Source of the DNA: an uncultured Saprospiraceae bacterium
GTDB taxonomy: Bacteria; Bacteroidota; Bacteroidia; Chitinophagales; Saprospiraceae
DNA length: 64,000 nt
Direction: 5' to 3'
NCBI GenBank assembly: GCA_943788055.1
Contig: CALSOU010000011.1
Span: 1 to 64,000 of the forward strand
Under the pieces are notes generated by a model. The model made no database searches and had not been told where the DNA came from. It was given only the letters and a program-made list of their open reading frames with translations. Positions 19,181 to 26,534 of this stretch are shown here, piece by piece. The position numbers were made by a program, and so were the translations under genes. Position 1 is the first letter of the stretch. Each line of letters begins with the position of its first letter.

Positions 19181-20230
19181 AGTGGAGTTGCCGAAATTTC
19201 AGAAGTATCATCTGGCAAATATGGATCTGGCAATTTACTCGAGGATGATATGAACACAAGGAATTTCCGAGTTAGTTCGAATGAAAATATGAATAAAGAT
19301 ATGTAAGCATCTATGCAGATTGCTGAGATTGAAGAAAGATCTCAGAATACATTACTAGATTCCGAAAGACAATCCGACAAAAGCCTTCAGAATAGGTCAA
19401 CTCTTAATCAATTTTCATTGAATGAACTTGATGCAAGTTTAATTGTTAAATAAAATGTTCTAGTCCTTGCATTGCCTAAAACTGTAGATTGTCCTACTTT
19501 TGGACGCAATCCATGGGAATTTGAATTGGGTGCTTTAACAGGGTTATCAAACCCAACGAAAGCTTTAGCACCGAAGAATAACCAAGGTATACCGGCATAT
19601 CCATCTCGGGCTATTAATGAAAAGTCATTGGAGGGCCTTGATCTCGAATTATTTTCAAGTGCTAAACGCGCGAGATGGCCGGTTTTTATAAAGTCTGGAA
19701 TAAATTATTCTAGATGGTCTGAAAGAATGACCATTGATGAATCCTGTAAAGAGGTTGATACGGTTCAAAGTATAATTTCAACCACTGTCTTGCAGAGTGG
19801 AGATACAATCACTTACATCTACGGCGACATCTATGTGGAACGTGATTACCAGATTAATAAGAGTATTCACTATTTTTTACACAGATTTGATATTCCGCTT
19901 TCTATCGTGTATGTAGGCTACCTGACAGAGAATCAAAGTCTCCAAGCTGAGGTTGGTACAAGAGTAAATCTCTCAACATTAGCTCGTGGTCGCATTTACA
20001 ATAATGACTTAGAGTTTTCAAACGCCTCTCTGCCAAATTTCTTTCGTAGGTTTTCTGGTTTGAGCTAGTTTACAAAATTACACTACAGGTATTATCTTTC
20101 AGAGCAACACTTTATTGGAGCTTCTGCTTATTTTCAGCACCTTCCTGCAGACTTCTCTACTTCAACAAATCAGATTGAACAACGATATTTGAACTATGGT
20201 CTCGTTGTATACTATGGTATGCGGTTTTGA
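19181..20230 (+). pseudogene. Decayed outer-membrane beta-barrel protein with three in-frame stops
   Basis: One reading frame can be followed from 19181 to the TGA at 20228-20230 without any indel, but it contains TAA at 19304, TAA at 19451 and TAG at 20066. The N-terminal part (to about 19460) is polar and Gln/Ser/Asn-rich. After that come NPWEFELGALTGLSN, long alternating strands such as FLHRFDIPLSIVYVGY and AEVGTRVNLSTLARG, and a final VVYYGMRF ending in an aromatic residue. That is the usual shape of Bacteroidota outer-membrane beta-barrels that follow an N-terminal anti-sigma-like or linker region. The longest intact piece is 19472-20068 (TTG start, 198 codons). The 5' end is missing, since the frame begins just after a terminator. 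I judge this a true nonsense-decayed gene. Confidence 0.75.
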
Positions 20231-20265
20231 TCCCGAATAATTTTCATCTAGTTTAACGGTTGAAA

Positions 20266-20936
20266 ATGAATAATGACGTTTTTAGACATATTCATGATTT
20301 ATTTCTTCAGTATAGTAATGAAGAACAGGCTAATCAAATGTCAAAGTACATGAAAGGTAAGTTCAGCTTTTATGGCATTCAATCACCGATACGAAGAAAA
20401 ATTTCAAGAGACATAGTAACTAGTCTTAAGCTACTTCCTATTTCTGAGATCATCGATTTGATTAAAATTCTCTGGTCAGCAGAACATAGAGAGCTTCAGT
20501 ATCTTGCGATGGATATTATTGACAAAAGAAAAGGGAGCTTAAACGCCTCGCATTTGGAGCTTGGCGAATACTTAGCTCTCAATAAGACTTGGTGGGATAA
20601 CGTTGATTATTTATCAACGCATTTCTTTGCTCCTTTTCTCATCAATTTGCAGGTGACGGAAAGACATGCATATATTCTTTAGCTAGTTGAACATTCTAGT
20701 GTGTGGATGAATCGTGTTGCGATCATTTTTCAGCTAATGCGTAAATCTGAAACTGAAACTGAGTTGTTAGAATTGTCAATTATTCAGCATATTACAAGTA
20801 AGAGTTCTTTCACCAAAATGCTATAGGATGGGAACTTCGACAGTGCTCAAAGACTAATCCACTGTGGGTTAGAAATTTTATTGATGTTCATGATATTGCA
20901 CCATTGAGCAAAAGAGAAGCTAGTAAATATTTGTAG
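20266..20936 (+). pseudogene. Decayed DNA alkylation repair protein (AlkD-like HEAT repeat)
   Basis: From the ATG at 20266 the protein reads as an AlkD-family HEAT-repeat glycosylase (YGIQSPIRRKISRD, then HRELQYLAMDII, then TWWDNVDYLS). A TAG at 20680-20682 interrupts it in frame. The same frame continues (LVEHSSVWMNRVAIIFQL) to about 20808, where a one-base shift moves it to another frame that completes the family ending: NAIGWELRQCSKTNPLWV, then NFIDVHDIAPLSKREASKYL, stop at 20934. AlkD excises bulky alkylated purines. With one nonsense codon plus one frameshift it is very unlikely to be functional. It sits directly next to the decayed barrel gene. Confidence 0.85.
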
Positions 20937-20948
20937 AGTTTAAGTTTG

Positions 20949-21542
20949 CTATGTCAATGGTTGCTTCAGAATTCTAGACATTTCTGGACCTGTACAGAAG
21001 AGTAAATCCAAAATTGACATGTTACTTTGATAACCCATCGACTCTTCAAAAACTTGAGTATAATAACTGGTTGTAAAACTGTGACGAGGCCTTATTTTTT
21101 GACGAAAGTCACCTTCAGTGTAACTGCTATTGTATTCAAGCGTTTCGGTGAGTTCAATTCCTAATTTAGAGGCGAAATATTCTAAACACTCCCAATTCAA
21201 ATCATAGAGGAAGTGATGCTTCTTTTTGATTATAGCCTCAATGTCTTCCCAGTAAAACTCATAGTATGCTGCTCTACCATAAGCGGATTTAATCGACTGG
21301 AGATGATTTGTTATCCATGGGTCAACGTAAGATATGCGCACGTCTTTGATAGGCATTTGTTTATTTTTACCTTTTTCCAATGGCACCGATAGCGTAATCG
21401 ATCCATTTGCGCCATAGATGTTACATTTGTTTCGATAACTTCGCTTTTGATAGTTCTCGTGAGCCTCTATTTCGATTCTTCTGTCAGAGTAGGCTTGCGC
21501 CCAAAATGCGATACAAGGAAAATATTGACTTTCAATAATCAT
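20949..21542 (-). CDS. WbqC family protein
   Basis: 197 residues matching the WbqC-like family, with the typical opening IIESQYFPCIAFW, the NRCNIYGANGSITLSVPLEKG-like central region and a YVDPWITNHLQSIKSAYGRA segment. Family members are found in polysaccharide gene clusters of other bacteria, and in Bacteroidota as stand-alone genes. The biochemical role is not established. The gene is divergent from the glycosyltransferase at 21556, with only 13 bases between the two start codons. A perfect TAACTTTG box (reverse strand, 21547-21554) lies four bases before its ATG, suggesting a leaderless transcript. Confidence 0.88.
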   Translation of the reverse strand: MIIESQYFPCIAFWAQAYSDRRIEIEAHENYQKRSYRNKCNIYGANGSITLSVPLEKGKNKQMPIKDVRISYVDPWITNHLQSIKSAYGRAAYYEFYWEDIEAIIKKKHHFLYDLNWECLEYFASKLGIELTETLEYNSSYTEGDFRQKIRPRHSFTTSYYTQVFEESMGYQSNMSILDLLFCTGPEMSRILKQPLT

Positions 21543-21546
21543 TCTA

Positions 21547-21554
21547 CAAAGTTA
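21547..21554 (-). promoter_or_regulatory. -7 box (TAACTTTG) for a leaderless WbqC transcript
   Basis: Perfect match to the Bacteroidota TAnnTTTG -7 element, ending four bases before the ATG at 21542. Transcription would start at or next to the start codon. I see no clear TTTG -33 element. Confidence 0.5.
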
Positions 21555-21555
21555 C

Positions 21556-22773
21556 ATGAATTCAAGATTTGACGTCAAAAAAGATTTACCGAAATCACCA
21601 AAATCGCTGTATGTTACGATTCCTGCTTTTAAAGAGCCTGATATCATAACAACCCTACGATCAATTTTGAACGCAGACCGGACAGGTTTAGATATTCAGG
21701 TGAAGGTATTAATCAATTCCTCTGATACTGAGATTCCAGAGGTAGTTGATATCAATCGTCGTAGTGAAGAGGAGGTAAAAGCTTTTATGCATTCACAAAA
21801 TTGCGAAACTTGGATGCACGTTGATCACGTATCATTACCTTCAAGGTATGCTGGAGTTGGTTTGGCAAGAAAAACCTTAATGGATGCTGCAGCTTGGTAT
21901 TTTCAAGATAAGGATGTCAATGGCTTGATCCTTGCATTGGATGCGGATTGTGAGATACAGAGAAATTACTTCCAAGTGATATCCAAGCATTTTAAGACTG
22001 CGTCAGACCAAGCGGCAAGTATTTTTTTCGAGCATCCTCTCCAGGGAACGGAGGATGATACTGCAATTATGGAATACGAATGGCATCTAAGATATTTTAT
22101 CAATTTGCAGAAATGGGCGAAATTTCCATTTGCAATCCATACTGTCGGTAGTAGTATGTGCTGCTACTCTGAAGCCTATTTGCTTCGAGGTGGTATGAAT
22201 AAACGTAAGGCAGGGGAGGATTTTTATTTTTTACACAAATTTATAAAGGATGAAATATGCGGTGAAATCAACGGAACGACTGTATTCCCATCAGGAAGGA
22301 TTTCTGATCGTGTCCCTTTTGGAACTGGTAGAGCTGTAGGAAAGTACGAAGATGAGACGTATGTTGCTACTACTTATAATCCGACGATGTTCAAAATTTT
22401 AAAATTATGGAATAGTCAAGTTGAATTGTACTATCGAGGATCGAAGCCTCACGAAGTACATCCGGCGTTGGATTTGTATTTAGAGTCAATTGATTTTGAT
22501 ATCAAAATACAGAAGTTGCTCAAACACGTTAAGAGTCTAAAGGCTTTCAAAAAGCGTTTTTATCAGCTTTTCGATGCTTTTCAGTTAATGAAGTGTTTGC
22601 ATCATATGAGGAGCGATTTCCCTGATGTACCAATTTTGAAAAGCGCTCAGTTTTATTTTGATCAAATTGAGAAAGGCGAATCAACTGAGAACTTAAGTCT
22701 CCGCAGAGCACTTCTAAAAATCAGGCAGTTAGATCGACAACGAAATGATTTTAGCTGGTATTTTGAATACTAA
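21556..22773 (+). CDS. Family-2-like glycosyltransferase
   Basis: 405 residues with a GT-A fold signature: an N-terminal VTIPAFKEPDIITTL strand-loop for the nucleotide-sugar, the metal-binding LDADC motif (D129/D131), and AGEDFYFLHK near residue 217, in place of the ED-x-DL acceptor motif of family 2. There are no transmembrane segments, so it would act in the cytoplasm. Donor and acceptor are unknown. It is convergent with miaE, and the two stop codons overlap (CTAA at 22770-22773, read TAA on one strand and TAG on the other). Confidence 0.8.
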   Translation: MNSRFDVKKDLPKSPKSLYVTIPAFKEPDIITTLRSILNADRTGLDIQVKVLINSSDTEIPEVVDINRRSEEEVKAFMHSQNCETWMHVDHVSLPSRYAGVGLARKTLMDAAAWYFQDKDVNGLILALDADCEIQRNYFQVISKHFKTASDQAASIFFEHPLQGTEDDTAIMEYEWHLRYFINLQKWAKFPFAIHTVGSSMCCYSEAYLLRGGMNKRKAGEDFYFLHKFIKDEICGEINGTTVFPSGRISDRVPFGTGRAVGKYEDETYVATTYNPTMFKILKLWNSQVELYYRGSKPHEVHPALDLYLESIDFDIKIQKLLKHVKSLKAFKKRFYQLFDAFQLMKCLHHMRSDFPDVPILKSAQFYFDQIEKGESTENLSLRRALLKIRQLDRQRNDFSWYFEY

Positions 22774-23354
22774 TGTAAAGCAGCTTTTATTTCTAAACCT
22801 TCAATAACTTCACTTTCTAGATCAACCCAATATTCTAATCTATCGTAGACAGCCTTTTCTTCAAAATAATTAAGAGCCATTTTGACAAAAATATGCCCAT
22901 GTTTTGCTTCAGAAGCCCAAAGGATTTTGTAGAATCGCTTTAGTTCGGGATCATCGAGAGCCTCGGACACAAGCCTGAATCGTTCTGCACCTCGGGTCTC
23001 TACAACACTAGCAATTAACAATCGATCCAAAAATCGCTCTGTTTGACCACTATGACATTTCTTAACTAACGCTTGCACATATAGATCTCCTCCAATTGAA
23101 TGATTTAGCTGCAGTCCCCTTTTTTGCATTAACTCGTAGACTTGCTGAAAATGCTCAAGTTCTTCGATACCTGTGTCTATTAAATCTGGAATGATTTCAA
23201 CTCGATTAGGATATTTAGCGACTAAACTCATTGCCATAGAACTTGCTTTCCGTTCGCAATCGGCATGATCCTTAAGAAAACTGTCAAAATCAGCCATTAC
23301 GGCTTCAATCCATTCTTGTTTGCTGGCAACTTTGACATCTAAATTAAGCTTCAT
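22770..23354 (-). CDS. miaE: tRNA-(ms2io6A)-hydroxylase MiaE
   Basis: 194 residues, ferritin-like diiron protein that hydroxylates the isopentenyl group of ms2i6A37 in tRNA. The carboxylate/histidine ligands are in place: E34 (DCERK), E67 and H68 (EELEHF), E119 (VVETRGAERF), E149 and H152 (SEAKHG). Length fits the family. It stands alone on the reverse strand and overlaps the convergent glycosyltransferase by four bases at the stops. Function is well supported by the motif set. Confidence 0.93.
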   Translation of the reverse strand: MKLNLDVKVASKQEWIEAVMADFDSFLKDHADCERKASSMAMSLVAKYPNRVEIIPDLIDTGIEELEHFQQVYELMQKRGLQLNHSIGGDLYVQALVKKCHSGQTERFLDRLLIASVVETRGAERFRLVSEALDDPELKRFYKILWASEAKHGHIFVKMALNYFEEKAVYDRLEYWVDLESEVIEGLEIKAALH

Positions 23355-23789
23355 AGTCTTTTTTTATGTAAACTTAAACTATCGTTGGTTTGAAATAAAA
23401 TGCGAATGTAAAATTTATCAACTAGACGTGCACGAGCTTTTACCTTGATTTTGAAGCAGCGATAAATAAATTGTTTTTTAGTTAGAAATACTCATTGGTT
23501 GAATATGTCAGATGATCATGTCACTGTGGATCACTCTTCGTACCTTTATTTTCGCTTCAATAAAAAACTGACGTTGTTCAAAGTATGACTGGCAACCCTC
23601 ATTGTAAAAGACTTTAAATCTGGACTTTACATACAAAATTTAGGAAATACGTAAATAGAAAAATATGTCAAATCTATTATCAAAAGATGATTCATCTGAG
23701 AAGTATGTAATTGGCAAGATATTTTTTTGGCAATCCCTTCAATTGTAGTATAATTGTAATAACAATAATGTAGTAGAAAAAGATCTATC
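23355..23789. other. Gene-free interval between miaE and the small membrane-peptide gene
   Basis: 435 AT-rich bases. I see no convincing coding frame, tRNA or strong hairpin. It presumably holds the miaE promoter on the reverse strand and that of the small gene on the forward strand, but no full TTTG-N19-TAnnTTTG pair is evident. Confidence 0.5.
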
Positions 23790-23924
23790 ATGGCAACATC
23801 AAGAAAAAGACAAAGAGCACGAAAAAGGGCAGCTGCAAACGAAAAGAAGTTTTTTAAGTATGCGATTATGATCACTGTAGCTGTGCTAGTGATATTATTC
23901 TTTTTTTATCGTAGTTCACTCTAA
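23790..23924 (+). CDS. Small 44-aa basic single-pass membrane peptide
   Basis: An ATG-started frame of 44 residues. The first 20 are strongly basic (KRQRARKRAA, KK) and are followed by a hydrophobic helix of about 18 residues (YAIMITVAVLVILFFFY) and a short tail RSSL, so a single transmembrane segment with positive-inside topology is clear. Its stop overlaps the stop of the convergent helicase gene (CTAA at 23921-23924). I do not recognise a family. The composition, and an end that abuts the neighbouring gene exactly, argue for a real small protein, but no homology could be tested. Confidence 0.6.
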   Translation: MATSRKRQRARKRAAANEKKFFKYAIMITVAVLVILFFFYRSSL

Positions 23925-25222
23925 CGATTATTCAAGAAAAACTCAGTAATTCGTCTATCTACAAAGATATCACGAGGTCTAAGTTTCTGCTTTAGTATGA
24001 TGCCTTCAAGTATTCGACATCTGCTTAAAGCTACATATGCTTGACCACTTTCAAACGCGCCTCTACCCAAGTCAATAATAGCACGATCAAATGTCTTTCC
24101 TTGACTTTTGTGAATTGTCACTGCCCATGCTAATCTCAAAGGGTACTGCGTAAATGATCCAATCTCTTCAGTTTTTAGAAGTTTCTGATCAGCCGGATCT
24201 GGTTTGTATTTTAGAATTTCCCAAGTGAACTTATCAACATCAACTCGTTGAATTGTACCATCATCTTGGAGAATAGCGACCACTACTTTATTTGTGTCTA
24301 GTTCGATTATTTTTCCAATTGTACCGTTGACATACATTTTTTCACTATCATTTTTGATAAACATGACTTGTGCACCTACTCTCAACTTTAATGCAAGCTC
24401 TGTTGGAAACAATCGTTCAGAAAAATTGCCTGTAACGCTAGCTAAATAGGTGAATTCCTCAGATTCTACTTCAGCTAGTTTTTCTCTATTAATGCGGTGA
24501 ACTTGGTCGTTTCTTGCACAAAGTGTGATATACCAGTCATCATCGTAATCTTCGACGTATCTATTATTCAAATCTTCGAGATCATCATAATCTATGTCTT
24601 GCGTTCGAACATTGTCTAGAATCCGTATAAAACTGCGGTCAGTTTGGCGATAGACCTCCTGAAGTTCAAATATTTCAAGCGGTGTGTCGTCTTGCCAAAC
24701 TTTTGCAGAAAAAAAATAGGGTGATTCATAGTGCTCGGCTATATACTCGCGTTCTGCCTGTTTCGCTACAACTGGTGGCAATTGAAACATATCTCCAAAA
24801 AAAATAACTTTTACACCTCCGAAAGCTTCTTGATAGTTGTTTCGATTTACTCTTAAAAAATAGTCAATGTTGTCCATCATATCCGCTCTTACCATGGATA
24901 TTTCATCGATGATAAGAACATCGAGGTTTCTATAAACACGACTATTCCGACGTTCGTAGATATCACTAGGATGAAGTAATTTCGGTGGAAACCCAAAAAA
25001 TGAGTGGATAGTAGTTCCTTTTACATTCAACGCTGCGATACCTGTTGGCGCAACAACTGCCGTTCTTAATTTGGTCGTTTTTCTAAACAAGCGCAATAAG
25101 GTAGATTTCCCAGTACCAGCACGCCCAGTGATAAAGATAGCATGCCTAGTAGTCTCCATCTGTTGAAGGACTTCTTTGAATTCTTTACTTAAGACAATAG
25201 GAGAACCGCTTCCTAATTCCAT
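23921..25222 (-). CDS. PIF1-like superfamily 1B DNA helicase
   Basis: 433 residues with the superfamily 1 helicase motifs: Walker A GRAGTGKST (33-41), motif Ia VVAPTGIAALNVKGTTIHSFF, Walker B IIDEISMV (104-111), motif III FFGDMFQLPPV, and near the C-terminus WAVTIHKSQGKTFD (motif V) and YVALSRCR (motif VI). PIF1/RecD2-like enzymes unwind DNA 5' to 3' and act on forks and structured DNA. This is the compact form common in Bacteroidota, without an extra C-terminal domain. Expressed from its own promoter on the reverse strand; downstream it meets the small peptide gene. Confidence 0.9.
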   Translation of the reverse strand: MELGSGSPIVLSKEFKEVLQQMETTRHAIFITGRAGTGKSTLLRLFRKTTKLRTAVVAPTGIAALNVKGTTIHSFFGFPPKLLHPSDIYERRNSRVYRNLDVLIIDEISMVRADMMDNIDYFLRVNRNNYQEAFGGVKVIFFGDMFQLPPVVAKQAEREYIAEHYESPYFFSAKVWQDDTPLEIFELQEVYRQTDRSFIRILDNVRTQDIDYDDLEDLNNRYVEDYDDDWYITLCARNDQVHRINREKLAEVESEEFTYLASVTGNFSERLFPTELALKLRVGAQVMFIKNDSEKMYVNGTIGKIIELDTNKVVVAILQDDGTIQRVDVDKFTWEILKYKPDPADQKLLKTEEIGSFTQYPLRLAWAVTIHKSQGKTFDRAIIDLGRGAFESGQAYVALSRCRILEGIILKQKLRPRDIFVDRRITEFFLNNR

Positions 25223-25269
25223 GATGTTGGTACTGGTGACTAAAAGTATTAGTTTGTAAGATACTTCTT

Positions 25270-26307
25270 TTATGCCCGTATTAAAAAATATGCAACAACA
25301 GGGAAATGATCACTGTAGCCGTTGATAAAGACGCCATTACTGAACGTTCTGAATGGGTAGTTTTTGTACCGTCCGCTTGGTTGAAGCATTTTTGGTTCTT
25401 TGAAGACTTCTGCTTTGTGGAAGAATAATCCAGACTGTGTCTTATCAAGACATGCCTCACTTACTATTATTTGATCAAATAGACTCCATGAATCTCTATA
25501 AGCGTTGGAACCTACCCCTTTTGAAAATTTTGAATACATCGGATTATAAAAACCTCGGGGCTTAACTTGTTTTATTTTTTTCTTGGCATTAAGTATTTTC
25601 TTTACAGACTTTGAAGTGGGGTCATCGTTAAGGTCACCCATAATGACGATTTTAGCATCTGGTTCCATTGTATATATTTCAGAAGCAATGGATTTGTTCA
25701 ATTGAGCAGCGGCTATTCTTCCCGGTGCAGATCTCTTTTCGCCTCCACTTCTTGAAGGCCAGTGGTTTACGAGAACATGCACTACTTCTCCGTTGATTCG
25801 ACCTTTGACATGTAGTACATCACGTGTAAACTTTCTACTTCCATTGGACTGAATGAGCAGCTCGTGGACTTTTGAGTCAATCAATTCAAAATAACTAGGG
25901 TTGTAGATTAAACCAACATCTATACCTCTTTTGTCAGGAGAGTCGTAGTGTACAATTTGATAATTTCTACCTCTTAGCGCATCTTGTATAAGCAGATCTT
26001 CAAGTACACTGCGATTTTCAATTTCTGATACTCCCAACAAAACAAGACCATCGGGACTCATGCCAGTGCCAAGTTTAGATATCACAGAAGCCATGTTTTC
26101 TTGCTTACGTTCGTATTTGTCAAGTGTCCAAGCATTTCGACCTTCGGGCAGGAACTCTTCATCGTTAATACTTTCGTCGTCATAAACATCAAAGAGATTT
26201 TCCAAATTATAAAAACCCATAGGGAAGGCTTGATAAGCAGTTTGTGAGAAGCTTACTTGAGTTAAGATGATAAGCGTCAAAAAGATGTACAATTGTTTCT
26301 TGAACAT
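25270..26307 (-). CDS. Secreted endonuclease/exonuclease/phosphatase family protein
   Basis: 345 residues with an N-terminal signal peptide (KKQLYIFLTLIILTQVSFS, then QTAYQ). The metal-dependent phosphodiesterase fold is shown by its catalytic blocks in order: YNLENLFD, GVSEIENR, NHWPSRSGG, IMGDLNDDP and YSDHFPV. This superfamily includes DNase I-like nucleases, sphingomyelinases and inositol phosphatases; this sub-type is annotated in Bacteroidota as an extracellular endonuclease. It is divergent from the TonB receptor, DUF5689 and phospholipase-D-like genes that follow, which suggests a shared role in breaking down extracellular phosphodiesters (inference). The intergenic region holds two palindromes. 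Confidence 0.88.
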   Translation of the reverse strand: MFKKQLYIFLTLIILTQVSFSQTAYQAFPMGFYNLENLFDVYDDESINDEEFLPEGRNAWTLDKYERKQENMASVISKLGTGMSPDGLVLLGVSEIENRSVLEDLLIQDALRGRNYQIVHYDSPDKRGIDVGLIYNPSYFELIDSKVHELLIQSNGSRKFTRDVLHVKGRINGEVVHVLVNHWPSRSGGEKRSAPGRIAAAQLNKSIASEIYTMEPDAKIVIMGDLNDDPTSKSVKKILNAKKKIKQVKPRGFYNPMYSKFSKGVGSNAYRDSWSLFDQIIVSEACLDKTQSGLFFHKAEVFKEPKMLQPSGRYKNYPFRTFSNGVFINGYSDHFPVVAYFLIRA

Positions 26308-26411
26308 ATACTGTTATTTTTTTTGATATCGTCCAACATAAATAGTTGTTTTGCTGACTAGACGATGATTATGTAATATACATTTAACATGAGATCAAAC
26401 GGTATTAATAA

Positions 26412-26429
26412 TATAAATGTATATTTATA
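26412..26429. promoter_or_regulatory. AT-rich palindrome between the divergent nuclease and TonB receptor genes
   Basis: TATAAAT-GTAT-ATTTATA: perfect 7-bp arms with a 4-base centre. It could be a regulator site or AT-rich chance; no known regulator is recognised. Confidence 0.3.
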
Positions 26430-26482
26430 AGCAAAAGTAAATGAGTTTTTTAAAATGTCTTTCCTTTTTATAAAAAACATCT

Positions 26483-26498
26483 TTTGAACGTGTTCAAA
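26483..26498. promoter_or_regulatory. Operator-like palindrome upstream of the TonB receptor
   Basis: TTTGAAC-GT-GTTCAAA: perfect 7-bp arms with a 2-base centre, ending 14 bases before a TACATTTG -7 box. The position overlaps where the -33 element should be, as expected of a repressor or activator site. Confidence 0.45.
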
Positions 26499-26512
26499 GA
26501 TAAATTAGGTTG

Positions 26513-26520
26513 TACATTTG
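26513..26520 (+). promoter_or_regulatory. -7 box (TACATTTG) for the TonB receptor gene
   Basis: Perfect TAnnTTTG match, 14 bases upstream of the GTG start chosen at 26535. Its location argues against the longer reading frame that opens with TTG at 26484. Confidence 0.5.
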
Positions 26521-26534
26521 TAGCAAAAATTAAA

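Noticed and set aside
19112..20260. Insertion sequence or transposase behind the pseudogene cluster
   Set aside because: No transposase-like frame, terminal inverted repeats or target duplications were found there or elsewhere in the window.
23505..23590. 27-codon forward frame MSDDHVTVDHSSYLYF... between miaE and the small peptide gene
   Set aside because: Too short, no promoter or ribosome site, no hydrophobic or other signature.
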